The position numbers were made by a program, and so were the translations under genes. From the NCBI GenBank assembly GCA_020205615.1, contig CM035160.1:121103516-121167515 (forward strand): DNA of 64,000 nt. Reading direction: 5' to 3'. Of the stretch, positions 23,225-36,425 are shown in pieces. The notes below the pieces were generated by a model. The model did no database searches. It was given only the letters and a program-made list of their open reading frames with translations, and had not been told where the DNA came from. How positions within the stretch are numbered: the stretch's first letter is position 1; the number at the start of each line of letters is the position of its first letter. The stretch is from Panax quinquefolius. Lineage: Eukaryota; Streptophyta; Magnoliopsida; Apiales; Araliaceae.

Positions 23225-24783
23225 AAGCTCATTCCTTCATTATTTCTTACGAATTCACTGAAACTCTAGAGAGATAAACTATAAAGAGAAAGAAGAAAAG
23301 TATTCGGCTCCTTCACTACTCATATATCTAGTACTCTTCTTCTTAAGGTAGAGAATATTATTTGTTGTACTCGTAAGGGGTATTATTTCTTTTGTATTCA
23401 TGAAGAGAACTTTCGTTATTCCATTATTTATTATTCATTGGAATAACCCAGATATCGTGAGCTACCCTATACTTGGTGAAATTCTTCTATTATTCCATTC
23501 GTTATTATTCATTTGAATATCCTGCTCATGCATTTTACGCCTTGGGACCGATTCCGTCTTTTTATTATTCGTTGGAATATCATGTATACATGCATTTTAC
23601 ACCGGACCGATTAGTCCTTATTATTCTCGTTGGAATATCATGTATGCATGCGTTTTCTGTGGGACCTGGTTCCGTTAATTATTAATCTGTTGGAATAACC
23701 TACCTGTGCGGTCTATCGCATGCCTGGTGATTTCTTTTGTTATTCCGTTCCTTATTATACTCAGTTGGTTAAAGTTTTGACTTCTATACTCCATGAAATT
23801 AGTGGAATATTCTTGATATTTGTGCTTCATCCAGTATCTTTTCATGGAAATATTCTTCTGAGCATTCTTGAATTTTACTCTACAAAGTAGTATCATGTTG
23901 ACAATTTGGACGTTAATAATTTCTGGATAAATTAATTCTTGAACTTGTTTTATTAAATTCTTATATCATTGTCATCATCCTCATGTTTATATTTTTTTGA
24001 AAGTCATCTGTGGCCTGTAGTGTATAGATGGACTTGGTATGATTATGACCAGGGATTATTCGGTATAATCATGACCGTAATGTTACAAATGATGTGGTAA
24101 AAGTCCTCATTGGCCCATAGTGTATTGATGGACAGTTGTTGACATGATCATGACCATTGATGAATACACGAATGTCCTTGGCCCGTAGTGCATGGATAAT
24201 TTGTGGTCGTGATACTAAAGAATATCCTTGGCCAGTAGTGCGGGGTGATTCTAATGATGTGAATTATTTATTGTCGAGTCCCAGTCCGCCGATAAAAGTG
24301 ATGAAAAACCTTTTAAATCATAAAAGAGTAGATTTTATTCTCTACTTGACTCTTTTAATGGATTGCTTGTTCATTACTTGATTAAACTTGATGTTGTTAT
24401 ATTTTATCGGTTTAACATCTGTTGAAGGCTAATGATAATTTATTCTCGCATTATCTTAGTCATAATATTTTTTTTTGGGCTAGTTGAGCTCACCCTTTCT
24501 TTCTTTGTTCTCTTCGTGAAATGAGAACGTGGTGGGACGAGTCGGGAACGAGTGATGGTCCGTGTGATAGTATTAGCTAGTAGTCCTCACTATTCTACGT
24601 TATATAGTGTGACAATAAATGTAATGAGCACTTATTCTAAGAGTGGATATTGCCTGCAGAAGATGATTTGTATTTAAACTCATGACTCTCTTGTTCAGAT
24701 AATTAAGATTGTATTTATATTCTTTACCATGTATTTGGCGACTCAGAATAGGTGATGTATATCTATTTTGGGGGCGTCACAGT

Positions 24784-24795
24784 TGGTATCAAAGC
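24784..24795 (+). promoter_or_regulatory. Primer-binding site, element D
   Basis: TGGTATCAAAGC, 2 nt after the LTR end at 24781; near-complement of the initiator tRNA-Met 3' end. Confidence 0.8.
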
Positions 24796-24959
24796 TTAGG
24801 GATATGATCCCTGGCTAAGATGTGAGACTAGAACTAGGAGGGGAGAGACATGGAATTCCTTCACTAGTATGACCTACCTAAGTTTATTTGGTATTTAATT
24901 GGTAGGTCAGAGTATAGGGATAATATGTTATATGTTAATTAACCTTTGTTTTGTGGCAG

Positions 24960-25977
24960 TATCTGAAAATAACATCCGAGAATATTGAAAATAGGAATGG
25001 AGCACAGGATACCGTTGAGTCTCCACATATCAATAATCAGGAGAATGTGCATTGAGAAGGCGACAATCCTCATGCAAACAACAATACTGACCAAATAATG
25101 AATGATGGATTGTTCAGAGGCTTTATGCAATTCATGCAACATCAGGCGAGAGCGGATCCTGTCCAAAATGTAGGTGGAAACACTGGAAACTCTTGACGGG
25201 CCACCGCTAAATGATCAAGGAGCTAGGACCACCGGAGTTTATTGGAGAGCCAAAACCACTTAAGGTGGAAGCATGGATAAAGCAGATCACCAAGATATTT
25301 GATGTCTTGGGATGCTCCGAGGAGCAAAAGGTTCCCTTCGCCACCTTCATGTTGCGTGAAGAGGCAAATTACTAGTGAGAATCTGTAAAACGTACCCAGC
25401 CTGACGCACTCAAGATGTCTTGGGAGAAGTTCCAAGAGCTATTCAACAACAAGTACTTTCCCGAGAGTTTTCGTCACATGAAAGATGTGGAGTTTATCAA
25501 GTTGGAACAAAACAATATGACCGTGTCGCAATACGAGGCTAAATTTGCGGAGTTATCCCGATTTGCATCCCATTTGGTCGATAATGAGGAGCGAATGTAT
25601 TTAAGAGGTTTGAAACTAGAGATACGTCAATATCTTATTTCTCATAAACTGTGTTTGTACTCAGATGTTGTAAATAGGGCTCAATTATTGGAGCGCGGTA
25701 ACGAGTCAACGCAACCAAGAGAAAAAGCAACAAAGATGAAAATACCAAAGTGGTATCGGTCATGAAGTTTAAACGTGAAGGGAATCAACATGCCAGAAAT
25801 GGTAACCACTTCGGTGGTAATCATGGCCAAGACAATAAAAATGGGCATTTCAAGAAAATGAGATTCAACAATGATGAAAAGACGTCAGCACCAGCAACCG
25901 TGGTTAAGGAAGGAGAACGACCACCTATCATATACTTCAAATGTGGAGGGAGGGACATATAAGTCCAAACTGCACGA
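24960..25977 (+). pseudogene. Element D gag, broken
   Basis: The gag start ATG seen in B and C is ATA here, so the first Met is lost. An early TGA follows in ENVH-stop-EGD. The capsid block 25415-25765 is open: MSWEKFQELFNNKYFPESF, then EFIKLEQNNMTVSQYEAKF and LRGLKLEIRQYLISHKLCLY. Compared with B and C, a few residues are missing after NEERM. Two zinc knuckles follow, the first at about 25938 with a frameshift. Confidence 0.85.
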
Positions 25978-28900
25978 TGCCATCCAAAGCGTGTTATAAT
26001 TGTGGAAGAAAAGGTCACCTAGCCCGATTTTGTCGTTCACCGAAGACAAATTCAGCTACGATGGAGGCACCAAAGGCCGTCCCAGAAAAGTCAAAGCCGA
26101 TGGTGCAAGGGAGAGCATTTGTCGTGACCTCCCAGAAAGCAAGGAACCCGAATGAGGTCATCACGGGTAAGCTTATCATAAACTCTAGCGAAGTCTATAC
26201 CTTATTTGATACTGCTTCTACCCATTCTTTTTTTTCTCCTACTTGCACTCAACGTTTAAATTTGACTCCGGAGAAATAAGGCTTTGACTTATCTGTTGAA
26301 ACTTCGTTGGGAGAAACCTTCATTACATTCACTGTTTATAAGCCTTGTTTAGTTCAAATCGGTACCTGCACATTACCTGTCGATCTTATTTCTTTGAAAA
26401 TACTTGAATTTGATGTGATTCTAGGGATTTATTGGTTAACTACTTATCATGCAAAAATTGATTGTTTTCGTAAGATTGTTAGCTTTCATATTCTTAACCA
26501 ACCTATTATGCGAATTCAAGCATCCAAACCATTAAAATCAATCACTGTCATCTCAAGCCATAAAGCTATTCGTTTATTGAAAAACGGATGTCAAGCCTTC
26601 TTAGCTCATGTCACGGATCTAAACAAAAATACGTCAGTTTTGAATGATATTTCTATTGTTAATGAATTTCATGACGTATTCCCTGAATAACTTCCTGGCC
26701 TACCCCCAGAGCGTGAAATTGAATTTTGTATCGACCTTGAACCCAATACAAAACCTATTTCCAAAGCCCCATATCGAATGGCTCCTATTGAACTTTAGGA
26801 ATTAAAGACCCAACTGCAAGAATTGTTAGACATTTGCTTTATTCGTCCTAGTGCTTCTCCTTGGGGTGCTCCTGTTCTATTCGTGAAAAAGAAAGACGGG
26901 AGTATGCGACTTTGTATTGATTATCGAGAGTTGAATCATGTCACCATCAAAAATAGGTACACATTGCCACGTATTGATGACCTGTTTGACGAGTTGCAAG
27001 GCGCCAAATTCTTTTCAAAAACTGATCTTCGTTCCGGATATCACCAATTGAAGATTAGAACTGATGACATTCCAAAGACGGCTTTCAGAACTCGGTACGA
27101 GCATTATGAATTCCTAGTCATGTCCTTTGGATTGACTAATGCTCCTGCTGCCTACATGGATATGATGAACCGAGTATTCAAGGAATATTTGGATCACTTT
27201 GTGGTCGTCTTTATTGATGACATCCTTATTTATTCCAAAAGCCGTGAAGATCATGATAAACACTTGAGACTGATACTCCAAAAGCTTCGTGAATATAAGC
27301 TTTATGCCAAGTTGAAGAAATGCGAGTTCGGCTTGAGGAGGTAGCATTCCTTGGGGACGGTGGTATCAAGTCATGGAATATTTGTTGACCCAGCAAAGAT
27401 TGAAGCTATTCAAAGCTGGGAGCAACCTAAATCGATGACCAAGCACGTAGCTTTCTCACTTAGTTGGTTATTATCGAAGATTCAGAGAAGGGTTTTCTCG
27501 AATCGCTACTCCACTAACTTAGTGACTTCGGAAGATACAAAGTTGGTTGGAGCGAGGAATGTGAGAAGAGTTTTCAAGAACGTCTCAAGAGGAGACTCAT
27601 TTCAAGACCTGTTCGACAATACCATCCGCCTTGGAGGATTTGTCATCTGATGATTCTTTGGGCAAAGGGTTGGGATGTGTTCTCATGCAACATGGGAAAG
27701 TCATAGCCTATGCCTCACGACAACTCAAAGAATATGATAGGAATTATCCCACTCATGATCTAGAGTTGGCAGCAGTCGTTTTTGCACTAAAGATTTGGAG
27801 GCATTACTTTTATGGGGAGAAAGTGGAGATCTTTACGGATCATAAAAGCCTCAAATATTTCTTCACTCAAAAGGAACTCAACATGTGACAACGATGTTGG
27901 CTTTGAATCTGTTGAAAGATTATGATCATACCATCCAATACCATCCTCGAAAAGCGAACGTGGTAGCTGACGCATTGAGTACAAGATCATATGCGGGTAC
28001 GAGTGCAATATTGTCAACGCAAAAGCCAATTTTGTATGACTTGCAAAGGATGGAGATAGAGATAAAGACTCCAGGGAGCCACATGATAATGGCGAATATA
28101 CGAGTAGAACTGACTTTAATTGATAAGGTTAAAGCTGCTCAAGCTATAGACCTGGAGCTGATGCGTATGAGGAAGAAAGTGCAAGAAGGTGTTATGCCGG
28201 AAGCAAGAATAGATGAAGAAGGAATACTTCGAGTCAACTCCAGACTTTGTGTTCCTAACGACCCTGATTTAAAGTATAAAATTATGATGGAGGCGCACAA
28301 CACACCGTTTGCAATCCATCTTGGGAGTACCAAAATGTATCATGATCTTCGACATACATTTTGGTGGGGCAATATGAAGAGAGAGATAGCGCGTTTATCT
28401 CAAGGTGTCTAACGTGTCAACGAGTCAAGGCGGAGCATCAAGTACCAAAAGGTCTATTGCAACCACTTGAAACTCCAAAATGGAAGTGGGAGCACATTAC
28501 CATGGATTTCGTTACCGGTCTTCCTAAGGTTTCTCAAGGCATTGATTCAATTTGGGTCATTGTTGATAAATTGACCAAATCTGCTCATTTCTTACCAATA
28601 CGAGAAACTTATACACTTGAACGTCTTGCTCGTATGTACATAAACGAGGTTGTAAGATTGCATGGTATGCTAGTATCTATAGTTTCTGATCGAGACCCAA
28701 GATTCACTTCAAGATTTTGGGTTAGTTTACAAAAAGCTATGGGCACGGATTTACGATTTAGTTCAAAGATATCATCCTCGGGGACATTTGACAATCGAGA
28801 GGACTATTCAAACTCTTCAAGATTTATTAAGACTCTGTGTCCTTGACTTCAAGGGAAGTTGGGACAAGTTCTTACCGTTAGTGGAGTTTTCTTACAACAA

Positions 28901-29263
28901 CAGTTATCAAGCAAGAATTGGCAAGGCTCCATTCGAGGCGTTGTATGGAAGAAAGTGTCGTTCTTTAATATGCTGGGATGAGGTGGGTGAAGCAACGTTG
29001 TTAGGACCAGAGTTGGTACGTATGACTACGGAAAAGATTCAAACGATCCGACAACGTATAAAAACCTCAAAAGATCAATAAAAGAGTTATGTTGATCTTC
29101 ATCGAAAGGACGTGGAATTTGATATAGAAGATCATGTGTTATTACGAGTTGCTCCGTGGAAAGGAGTTACGAGATTTGGAAAGAGAGGAAAGCTCAATCC
29201 TCGATTTATTGGCCCATTTTTAATTCTTGATCGAATAGGAACTCTGGCCTATAGACTCACTTT
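25978..29263 (+). pseudogene. Element D protease, RT, RNase H and integrase
   Basis: The second knuckle is intact ([14 protein letters not shown]). The protease motif reads LFDTASTHSFF: Gly of D-T-G has become Ala. A TAA follows at 26277. RT (26823-27344) keeps [18 protein letters not shown] and [12 protein letters not shown], then frameshifts. RNase H (27631-27888) includes [20 protein letters not shown]. Integrase pieces 27885-28412, 28361-28846 and 28788-29081 cover HLGSTKMYHDLRHTFWW, CLTCQRVKAEHQVPKGLLQP, TMDFVTGLP and [12 protein letters not shown]. The YHPQTDGQ box is garbled by small indels at about 28765-28795. Sequence after LAYRL is replaced by the copia LTR at 29264. Confidence 0.9.
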
Positions 29264-31125
29264 TTTTAGGTTTGTAATATTCATGAACGCAATCAAATTG
29301 CAAAAAATAAGCGGAAACGTGTAAAAATCAGAGTTTAAAAATTTTACAAACCATATACCCGGATCACCCTTTATGAACAATTATTAATTAAATGAAAAAG
29401 ATGAATAAGAAACATACCCTTGAAGATCCGGAAGCTTCCTCGTGTACAAGTTCACCTCCAATCCTTTTCGCTCAACTTGAATCCACCGGGTTTGGTTCCT
29501 TCCTTTGATCAACGTTAGCCACCCAAGTGTTTGGCCTCAGAGGTGATCCACCAAGGAAGAAGAAGAATTCAAGAAGATGGGTGGTTGGCTAAACCCTAGT
29601 TTTTCTAGCTCTATAGAAAAGGAGCGTACTATCTAACCATTGGAATAACGTATTCTTGATATCTGATATAAGACTCCTCTTATAAAGATATCAAGTAACC
29701 CTATTAAAATAAGGTATTATTTAATTAAACCCTTTTAATTAAAGGGGCTCCCTAATCTTATTAGGGATAATTAATTAAACTCCTTTAACTAATTTTCCTT
29801 CCTAATCCAATTAGGAATAAATGAGAGTACTTATATTAAATTAATTCCTAAACTCTTTTAGAAATTAAAATAATAATAATAATTGTAATAATATTAATAA
29901 GACTCCTCTTATTAATTTATATTTAATATTTCTAAAATATTAAATAATAAATATTAAGCTATTTAATTTATTCTATCACCATAGATTAAATTAAATATAC
30001 ATAAATATATTATTACGATTATGCCATTAACTTCTTAAATAATTATTCTTCCTTTTATGGTGTGACCCTTTAGGTTCTCCATATTAAACCAGGTTGTGAA
30101 TAAATCAATTAGAACAATTCTAATCTTATTTAAATAAATAAATCAAACAATTATTTTATTTAAATAAATAATATTTATTCTACTGATATAGGATAAGCCT
30201 CCTAGCAATGATCAACGACTTTCCGGATAATATAGATTTCAACATTAATCATAAAAGAACCTTTGAGTAAATAGTTACCGTACAATTCAATCCTTCCACC
30301 ATACAATGTCCCAATTAAATATAAGACATGGAATTACTGTCAAGTCTTATTTTATATTAATTATATGTATTTCGATCCTTAAATGCACAACACCAAATAA
30401 TGCAAATTAGAAACTCCTTTCTAATTTCATTCTGCCTTGGCCAAGGACTACCGGGTTGTCATTTATCGAATCACATAGGACATTTCTCTTCTTATAATAG
30501 AAGTGGTAGATTCTTTATTGATCATACATTATTTCCATGTACAACTTATTATACCCAAGCATACCCTTTGATATACCCTAAGGGTCTTAAGGAATAAGTC
30601 AAAGTATAACTCATCATACACAAGATACTATGATGATCTCAAGTCCAAGGATCACTCAGATTACTATCACTACAGAATTCCTATTGACAGCAAGTAAAAC
30701 TCCATTAGGTATTCCTTAGCGAGCCACGCTTCAAATGAACTTATTCTCTAATAAGCACCTACATACTTGCTTTAGTGTCTCCACACAAATGATCATGAGA
30801 TCAATCATCCTCATCCAATGAGCAAGCAGTTAACGTATGTACCAATCTATCCGGATTCACTAATCCCTAATTTAGTAATCCAATGATTGGGAACTATTTT
30901 AGTTTTAAGCTTTCTAAGAATTTAGATCTCATTAGAATGATCATCATCATTATTCTAAAAGCATTGCTTAAAACTATGGGTTTATCACATATTATAAAAC
31001 AAAGATCATGTAGATAATTAAAAGCCTTTAATAAATTAATACTTTTTATTAATAAATGAATAAGATTGTTACAAAGTATACGCTTTATCATCAAACATGA
31101 TTGGCTTGTGTGCATACTACTTTCA
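29264..31125 (-). repeat. copia 3 3' LTR (about 1862 bp)
   Basis: On the minus strand it begins TGAAAGTAGTATGCACACAAGCC at 31125, after the PPT GTGCAAGTGGGAGAT. It ends ...CAAACCTA against D's pol at 29264, with the terminal CA lost or mutated. It is colinear with the copia 2 LTR at 52090-53936. Confidence 0.88.
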
Positions 31126-34000
31126 ATCTCCCACTTGCACTAAAGCCAATCGTCATGGTATCTCATACTCTTTTCTCTAAGTAACGATTATCCCATTGTT
31201 GGATAAGCTTTTAGTTAATGGATATGTAATGTTGTTCATGAGAGTCCACTATCTCTATAGTGATTTCCCATCTTTCAATGATTCTAATAATCAAATGAAA
31301 GTGTCACAACACATGTTTAGATCCAAGATGAGACTTTAGAACTATTCCTAGTTACGTAATGAACTTTTAATCCAAACAATCAACTTGCGACTTCATTTAT
31401 AGCTATATACTTTGTCTTTATCACTAAACCAACAACTCTTTTTCTGTTTGGAACCTTTCCAATTCAATCGCACCATCGATCATGGTAACACTTTACCTTA
31501 AAGTGAATTTTTTCGTCGTCTTGGTCATGTCTCGAAAAACTTGAGTCATTAAGCCCTCTAGTTTTAATTTGGACCCACCATGAATATGATCACATCCTTA
31601 GTGCTTGGCCAAGCACTTTAAGATGTTTTTCACAGACTCATAGTGAACTTCTCCATAATATGGTGATCAACATCGGTCTCGTACATTTCATTGCATTCAT
31701 GATCACACTCATGCGACCTCTCTTTCGAGAGTCTATGGGGACTATTAAGAGAGATACACTCCATAGCTCATCGACATGAGACATATCTTGAGTTTGCCAT
31801 GCTAAACGACTTTAGCATCAAATGAATATACGTTCCTTGGGTTAAGTCGAGCATCCTCTATGTATCTATCTATATAGATTTTATCCCTAATTAAGATACT
31901 CTTCCCAAACCATTCATGGAGGAATGTTTAGACAACTTTATCTTTTCCGATTGTAGCATTGATAAGTTATTCCTCATCCGTAGTATATCAACATATAATA
32001 CTAGAAATTTCACGACGCTCCTAATCGACCCTTTTGTACACACTAGAAGTCTTACCTCATCGAATGTAACTACGGATCATCATCTTCTATGATGTGTACC
32101 TCATCATCATCATCCATGATGAATCCATACCTCCTAGGTATCTTTGGTACTATTCGCATTTATGATTCATTTGTGGTATAATAGGTCTATCTACAGGTTC
32201 CTCTTATTTGACTTATAGTATTTTGTGGTTCTTGAACTCTTCAAGATCTATTATCCTCCCACTAGCCCCTTTTAATGATAAACACTTTTATCTTAGAAGA
32301 AAGCGTGTTTCACAACAAACACCTTTCGCTAAGTAGGATTATATAACATATACCCTAAACTTACTTTAGGATGTCCCACAAATCGACACTTGTCAAATCT
32401 TGTCCCAAGCTTATCCTTTGAAACCTTTTCACATAAGTTGGACAACCCCTTATCTTAACATACTTAAGATTAGGAATCCTCCCTGTCCATAACTTTTATG
32501 GAGTCTTGGGACCGGATTTTGAGGTTACCTTTTTGTATATATGCAGCCATTTCTAGGACATGACCATGAGGGATCTTTGGAATGTCAGTAAAATCATTAT
32601 GGACCGCACACCATATCCAACAAGGTACGATTTTTCATTCAGATACATCAATCAATTATCACAGATTAGGATGTGTCCATTATGAGAAAACCATTTGAGA
32701 TGATCTAGAAACTTATTGCACAAGTATTTATTCCTTGATCTAATCAAAGAATCTTAATACATTGCCAATTTGTTTCACTTCTGAATTCTTTGAACCTTTC
32801 AAATAATTCACACTTGTATTTTAGCAAATACACACATTCAACTCTTTGAATGATCATCTCCTTTTCTTATACTAATTTGTTCAATATGCAAAATTATTTT
32901 CATGTAAGTCAAGTATACAAAATTTATTAAGTAATATTCCATTCTATACAAAACATTATTATTATAAATAGAACAACAATTGTTCTTAATTATAATAACA
33001 AAGATTTCATTGTCAACAATAAAATGGAAATAATATTTTTAACAAAAACCGGAATACAATAACAACTTCTTGACTTAATAGATTTGCTTCGTAGGCATTG
33101 CTAAACTATAAGTTTCTATGGCTAATATGGCAACCTTTGTTACATTTCATACATAGGATTACTTATATTTGTTTAGCTTTTACTTCGCTTGGTCCCTTCA
33201 TAAATCTATATTTATGATAACCAAAGTCGGTATCCAATACCCAAGTAGAACCTTGACTTAAAGAAAATTTATTTCAATCATGAACAAAATCGATTATAAA
33301 TCAAACTTCACTAAGCTTCTTTGGTTAGCCTCGCAAGATGCTTCTTGCGCTTTCTTTCCAAAGATGTCCGAAGCTTATTGCGGTGGAAGCAAGCTCCTTT
33401 GCTATCCGTATCGCTTTTGTTCTTATTATCCTTTGTTTATGCCTTTCTATTTACCTTCTTTGAATCGCTCTTCTTTTCGGAAGATCCTTTGGCCCTACCA
33501 AGAAGACTTGATCTTTCTTGGTTGGAAAGTGACTCTCAACATTTTTCAATATGTTAAGCAAATCAAATGAGGCCGATATCTAGCTTGTTCATATAAAAAA
33601 TTCACAACAATTGTGAAAGGAGTTAGGGAGTAAGTGCAAGATCAAATCTTGGCTCAACTCTCCATCCATGACAAAAAATCGTTGTCTACTTGATCAATCA
33701 AATTGATAATGTTAAGGACTTTTATCATCATTGTAGTGTCATCGGTCATTCTAGATCGGAAGAGCTCCTTAGATATTTGATATCTATCGGCCCTACTTTT
33801 TCTCACCATCAACTACTTGATGTGCGGGAATATAGTAGAAGCATCCATAGTTTCATCGCCGTATTTGAAGCTCGTTACTCATAGATGCGAGCATGATGCA
33901 TTGAGCCAATGCATGCATCATCTTGCCACTTTCTAAAAGTAGCAATGTCTTCCTCAGAGGCATTGTCTGCAACCATTGCAGGGATAGGCGTATTAAGGAC
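31126..34000 (-). pseudogene. copia 3 coding remains (gag to RNase H), degenerate
   Basis: Minus-strand reading gives fragments only. Near 31380-31440 the RNase H end is recognisable (KTKYIAINEVAS). Near 31200-31220 there is PLTKSLS. Near 33230-33250 the protease box reads STWVLDTDFG. Long plus-strand open frames here (for example 33280-33570) are coincidental. The interval is too decayed to mark individual domains. Confidence 0.6.
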
Positions 34001-36390
34001 ATAAGATAACTTTTCTGCCATGAGAACTATTCTCAAATTCCTTAACCAATCTGTTTAATACGGTTTGGTTAAATAACATCTAATATGTTTCGCAGTGATA
34101 GTAATTTAGACATTGTAAAATTCTGTAAATGAATTTGTAATTAACAACATTTTAACATACATTCTTTTATTAATTACCAAAATAATTTAGGTCTTGTTTT
34201 AAATTGGTATCTCCCACTATTTTCTTCAAACTATATTACCCTCACTTATATAGTTCGGCAAAATCTAATTAAAGATTTGCTAATGAGAATAAGGATCCCA
34301 TTTCAAATGTATATAGCCTTGTGGTGACACAACAAACTATATATAAATAAATAGGTAGACAACTTTTGTCAATTACATCAACTATGCAACTCCTTTTCTT
34401 TTGTCTCTTATATTATTTTGATCAAGTGGTGGCACATCCAAATCAAAATTATCCAAGTTAAGTCCGACCTAGCACTCCATATATTCAAAAAAGAAAAATA
34501 TCATCCTTGTGGTGACACAACAAAACAATATTGTTCAATTTTCTTTATAAGCATCAAATGTGATAAATTAACATCTTAAATACTTAATACTTGCCTTTTG
34601 GTGACACAACAAACTCATATTAAATATTTAATACTCTATTAATTTTATCATGCTAGAAGGTGACGTTCGATATTCCAAATATCTTTGAACGCTTAGGACT
34701 TAATATAAAAATTTGAGGGGTTTGTTATTAATTTGTCTCATCTTGTTTAGCGCATGCATATATATATATATATATATATAAAATACACGTCATATTAATG
34801 AACATGTGAAGCATGTTTGCATAATATATAATATATATAGTATAAGCATGCACATATAGAATACTATATTCTACTCGGATTGATTATGGACTTTTATTAT
34901 AGTTTGGTTCACTAGAGCCACCAAGTGAACCAAAAGGTCAAACCCTAGGGGTGCAAGAATTAATATTTAAATATAACTATTACATTTAAATCCGGGCTCC
35001 ATTACAAACGGATCTTCATGCGCTTCTTGTCCTTGACGCTAATTCTTCAAAATAATTCTAACTATTCCTATTACAAAACTATTTAAAATAAATAGAAACC
35101 TTTGATCAAGCGATCGAGGGAAGTACATAGGAGAGATAGAATTTACATTAAGAAAAATTAGAGAAGACGAGGAATGCAGAGACCCCATTTAATAAAACCC
35201 ATACATTCATACATCCAACTAAAATAAAATCCAATCACATTGGTCAATAGTCCATAATCAATCCCATTTATTATCATACACATCATCATATGCATCAATA
35301 AATAACATTCATCTCATGAATAATAAACATTTAATATATATATTGATATCATTTAATGGGCAACTTTAGTTAGTATAAAATCTAATTTTGAAACAAAATA
35401 AACTCCTTTATTTTAATCCAAATTTAAATCAAAATAAAACTATTTTATTTTAATTTATCCAATTTTGAATAAAATAAACTATTTTATTTTAATCAAAATC
35501 TTTAATCAAAATAAACTCCTTTATTTTAATTAATTATGGAATCCAATTCCATGTAAAAAAAAACTCATTTATTAAAGGAAACACGGATTCTCTTCCTATT
35601 CACAAATAAACACCTTGATTTTGAATAATATGAAATTTTATTCCATATTTAAATAAACTCCTTTATTTAAGGAAATTAGGATTTCTTTTCTATTCACAAA
35701 TAAACTCCTTTATTTTGAATAATATGAAATCTTATTCCATATCTAAATAAACTCCTTTATTTAAGGAAAAATATAATCCAATTTCAACTACAATTAGTTA
35801 TCATGGAATCCAATTCCAACTCTAATTAGTTAGCATGAAATTCTAATTTTAAAATTAAAATAAACTTTTTATTTTAAGATTAAAATAAACCTTTTATTTT
35901 AAAATTAAAATAAACTTTTATTTTAATTATTAAATTATTAAAATATTATATATATAATAATATATATTAGTGCCGAAACTACTATATATTATTATTAATA
36001 TGAATTCGTGACCCTTTAGCAGAATACAGGATGCTAGGATATATTTATATATAACTAAATATATATAAATAATATTAACCTTATTATAATCCTGTAACCT
36101 TGGAAGACGTGAATCTTAATAGGAATCATATTGCAGACAGAATAAGTGATTCACGTTAGTAGGATTAACAATAAAGTGATCCTAAATCACATGGGTCCAA
36201 ATAAATACATTCAAGGTTATGCCTTGTACTTCCCACGCGAATCAGTAGCCCCTTGAATCATGAATACCACGGATCCAGCGACAGAAAAAAATTAAATTTT
36301 ATACAATAAAATTGTGCCCAATTAAATTGTTCTAAACACATATCAATATACATATCAAATTAAAACAATTAATAATTCGCATAAAGGTTT
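34001..36390 (-). other. copia 3 long AT-rich leader with three GTGTCACCA repeats
   Basis: Noncoding. Three near-identical copies of a ~20-bp motif (plus strand CCTTGTGGTGACACAACAAA) lie at 34317-34337, 34505-34524 and 34593-34614. A (TA)n run lies at 34757-34780. Short TTTATTTTAA-type blocks at 35390-35940 look like repeated slippage. No ORF is supported. Confidence 0.55.
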
Positions 36391-36404
36391 GGCTCTGATG
36401 CCAC
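36391..36404 (-). promoter_or_regulatory. Primer-binding site of copia 3
   Basis: Read on the minus strand it is GTGGCATCAGAGCC, directly after the LTR end (CTAACA at 36410-36405). It matches the initiator tRNA-Met type at nearly all positions. Confidence 0.75.
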
Positions 36405-36425
36405 TGTTAGGTTTGTATTATTCAT

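Larger units (their letters stand above)
22468..24781 (+). repeat. Element D 5' LTR (2314 bp)
   Basis: It starts TGTAAGACCCC and ends GGGGGCGTCACA. U3 carries three AT-rich repeats (22885-23150) in place of the block present in B, A and E. This puts D with element C in a second LTR subfamily. After the TATA box at 23215-23224 come ~60-bp repeats (23400-23725) and CCGTAGTGCAT repeats (24010-24245). Confidence 0.92.
29264..36425 (-). mobile_element. Ty1/copia element 3 (minus), highly degenerate, inserted in element D
   Basis: In the minus direction: 5' LTR remnant 36425-36405, PBS 36404-36391, long leader, decayed gag/pol, PPT, and 3' LTR 31125-29264. The LTR is homologous to the copia 2 LTR (52090-53936). 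Coding remains are full of stops. The junction near 36425 joins about 20 bp of its 5' LTR directly to the tail of D's 3' LTR, which marks a deletion. Confidence 0.85.

Noticed and set aside
33280..33570. Plus-strand ORF of 96 codons
   Set aside because: It is antisense to decayed copia 3 gag/protease remains and shows no domain.
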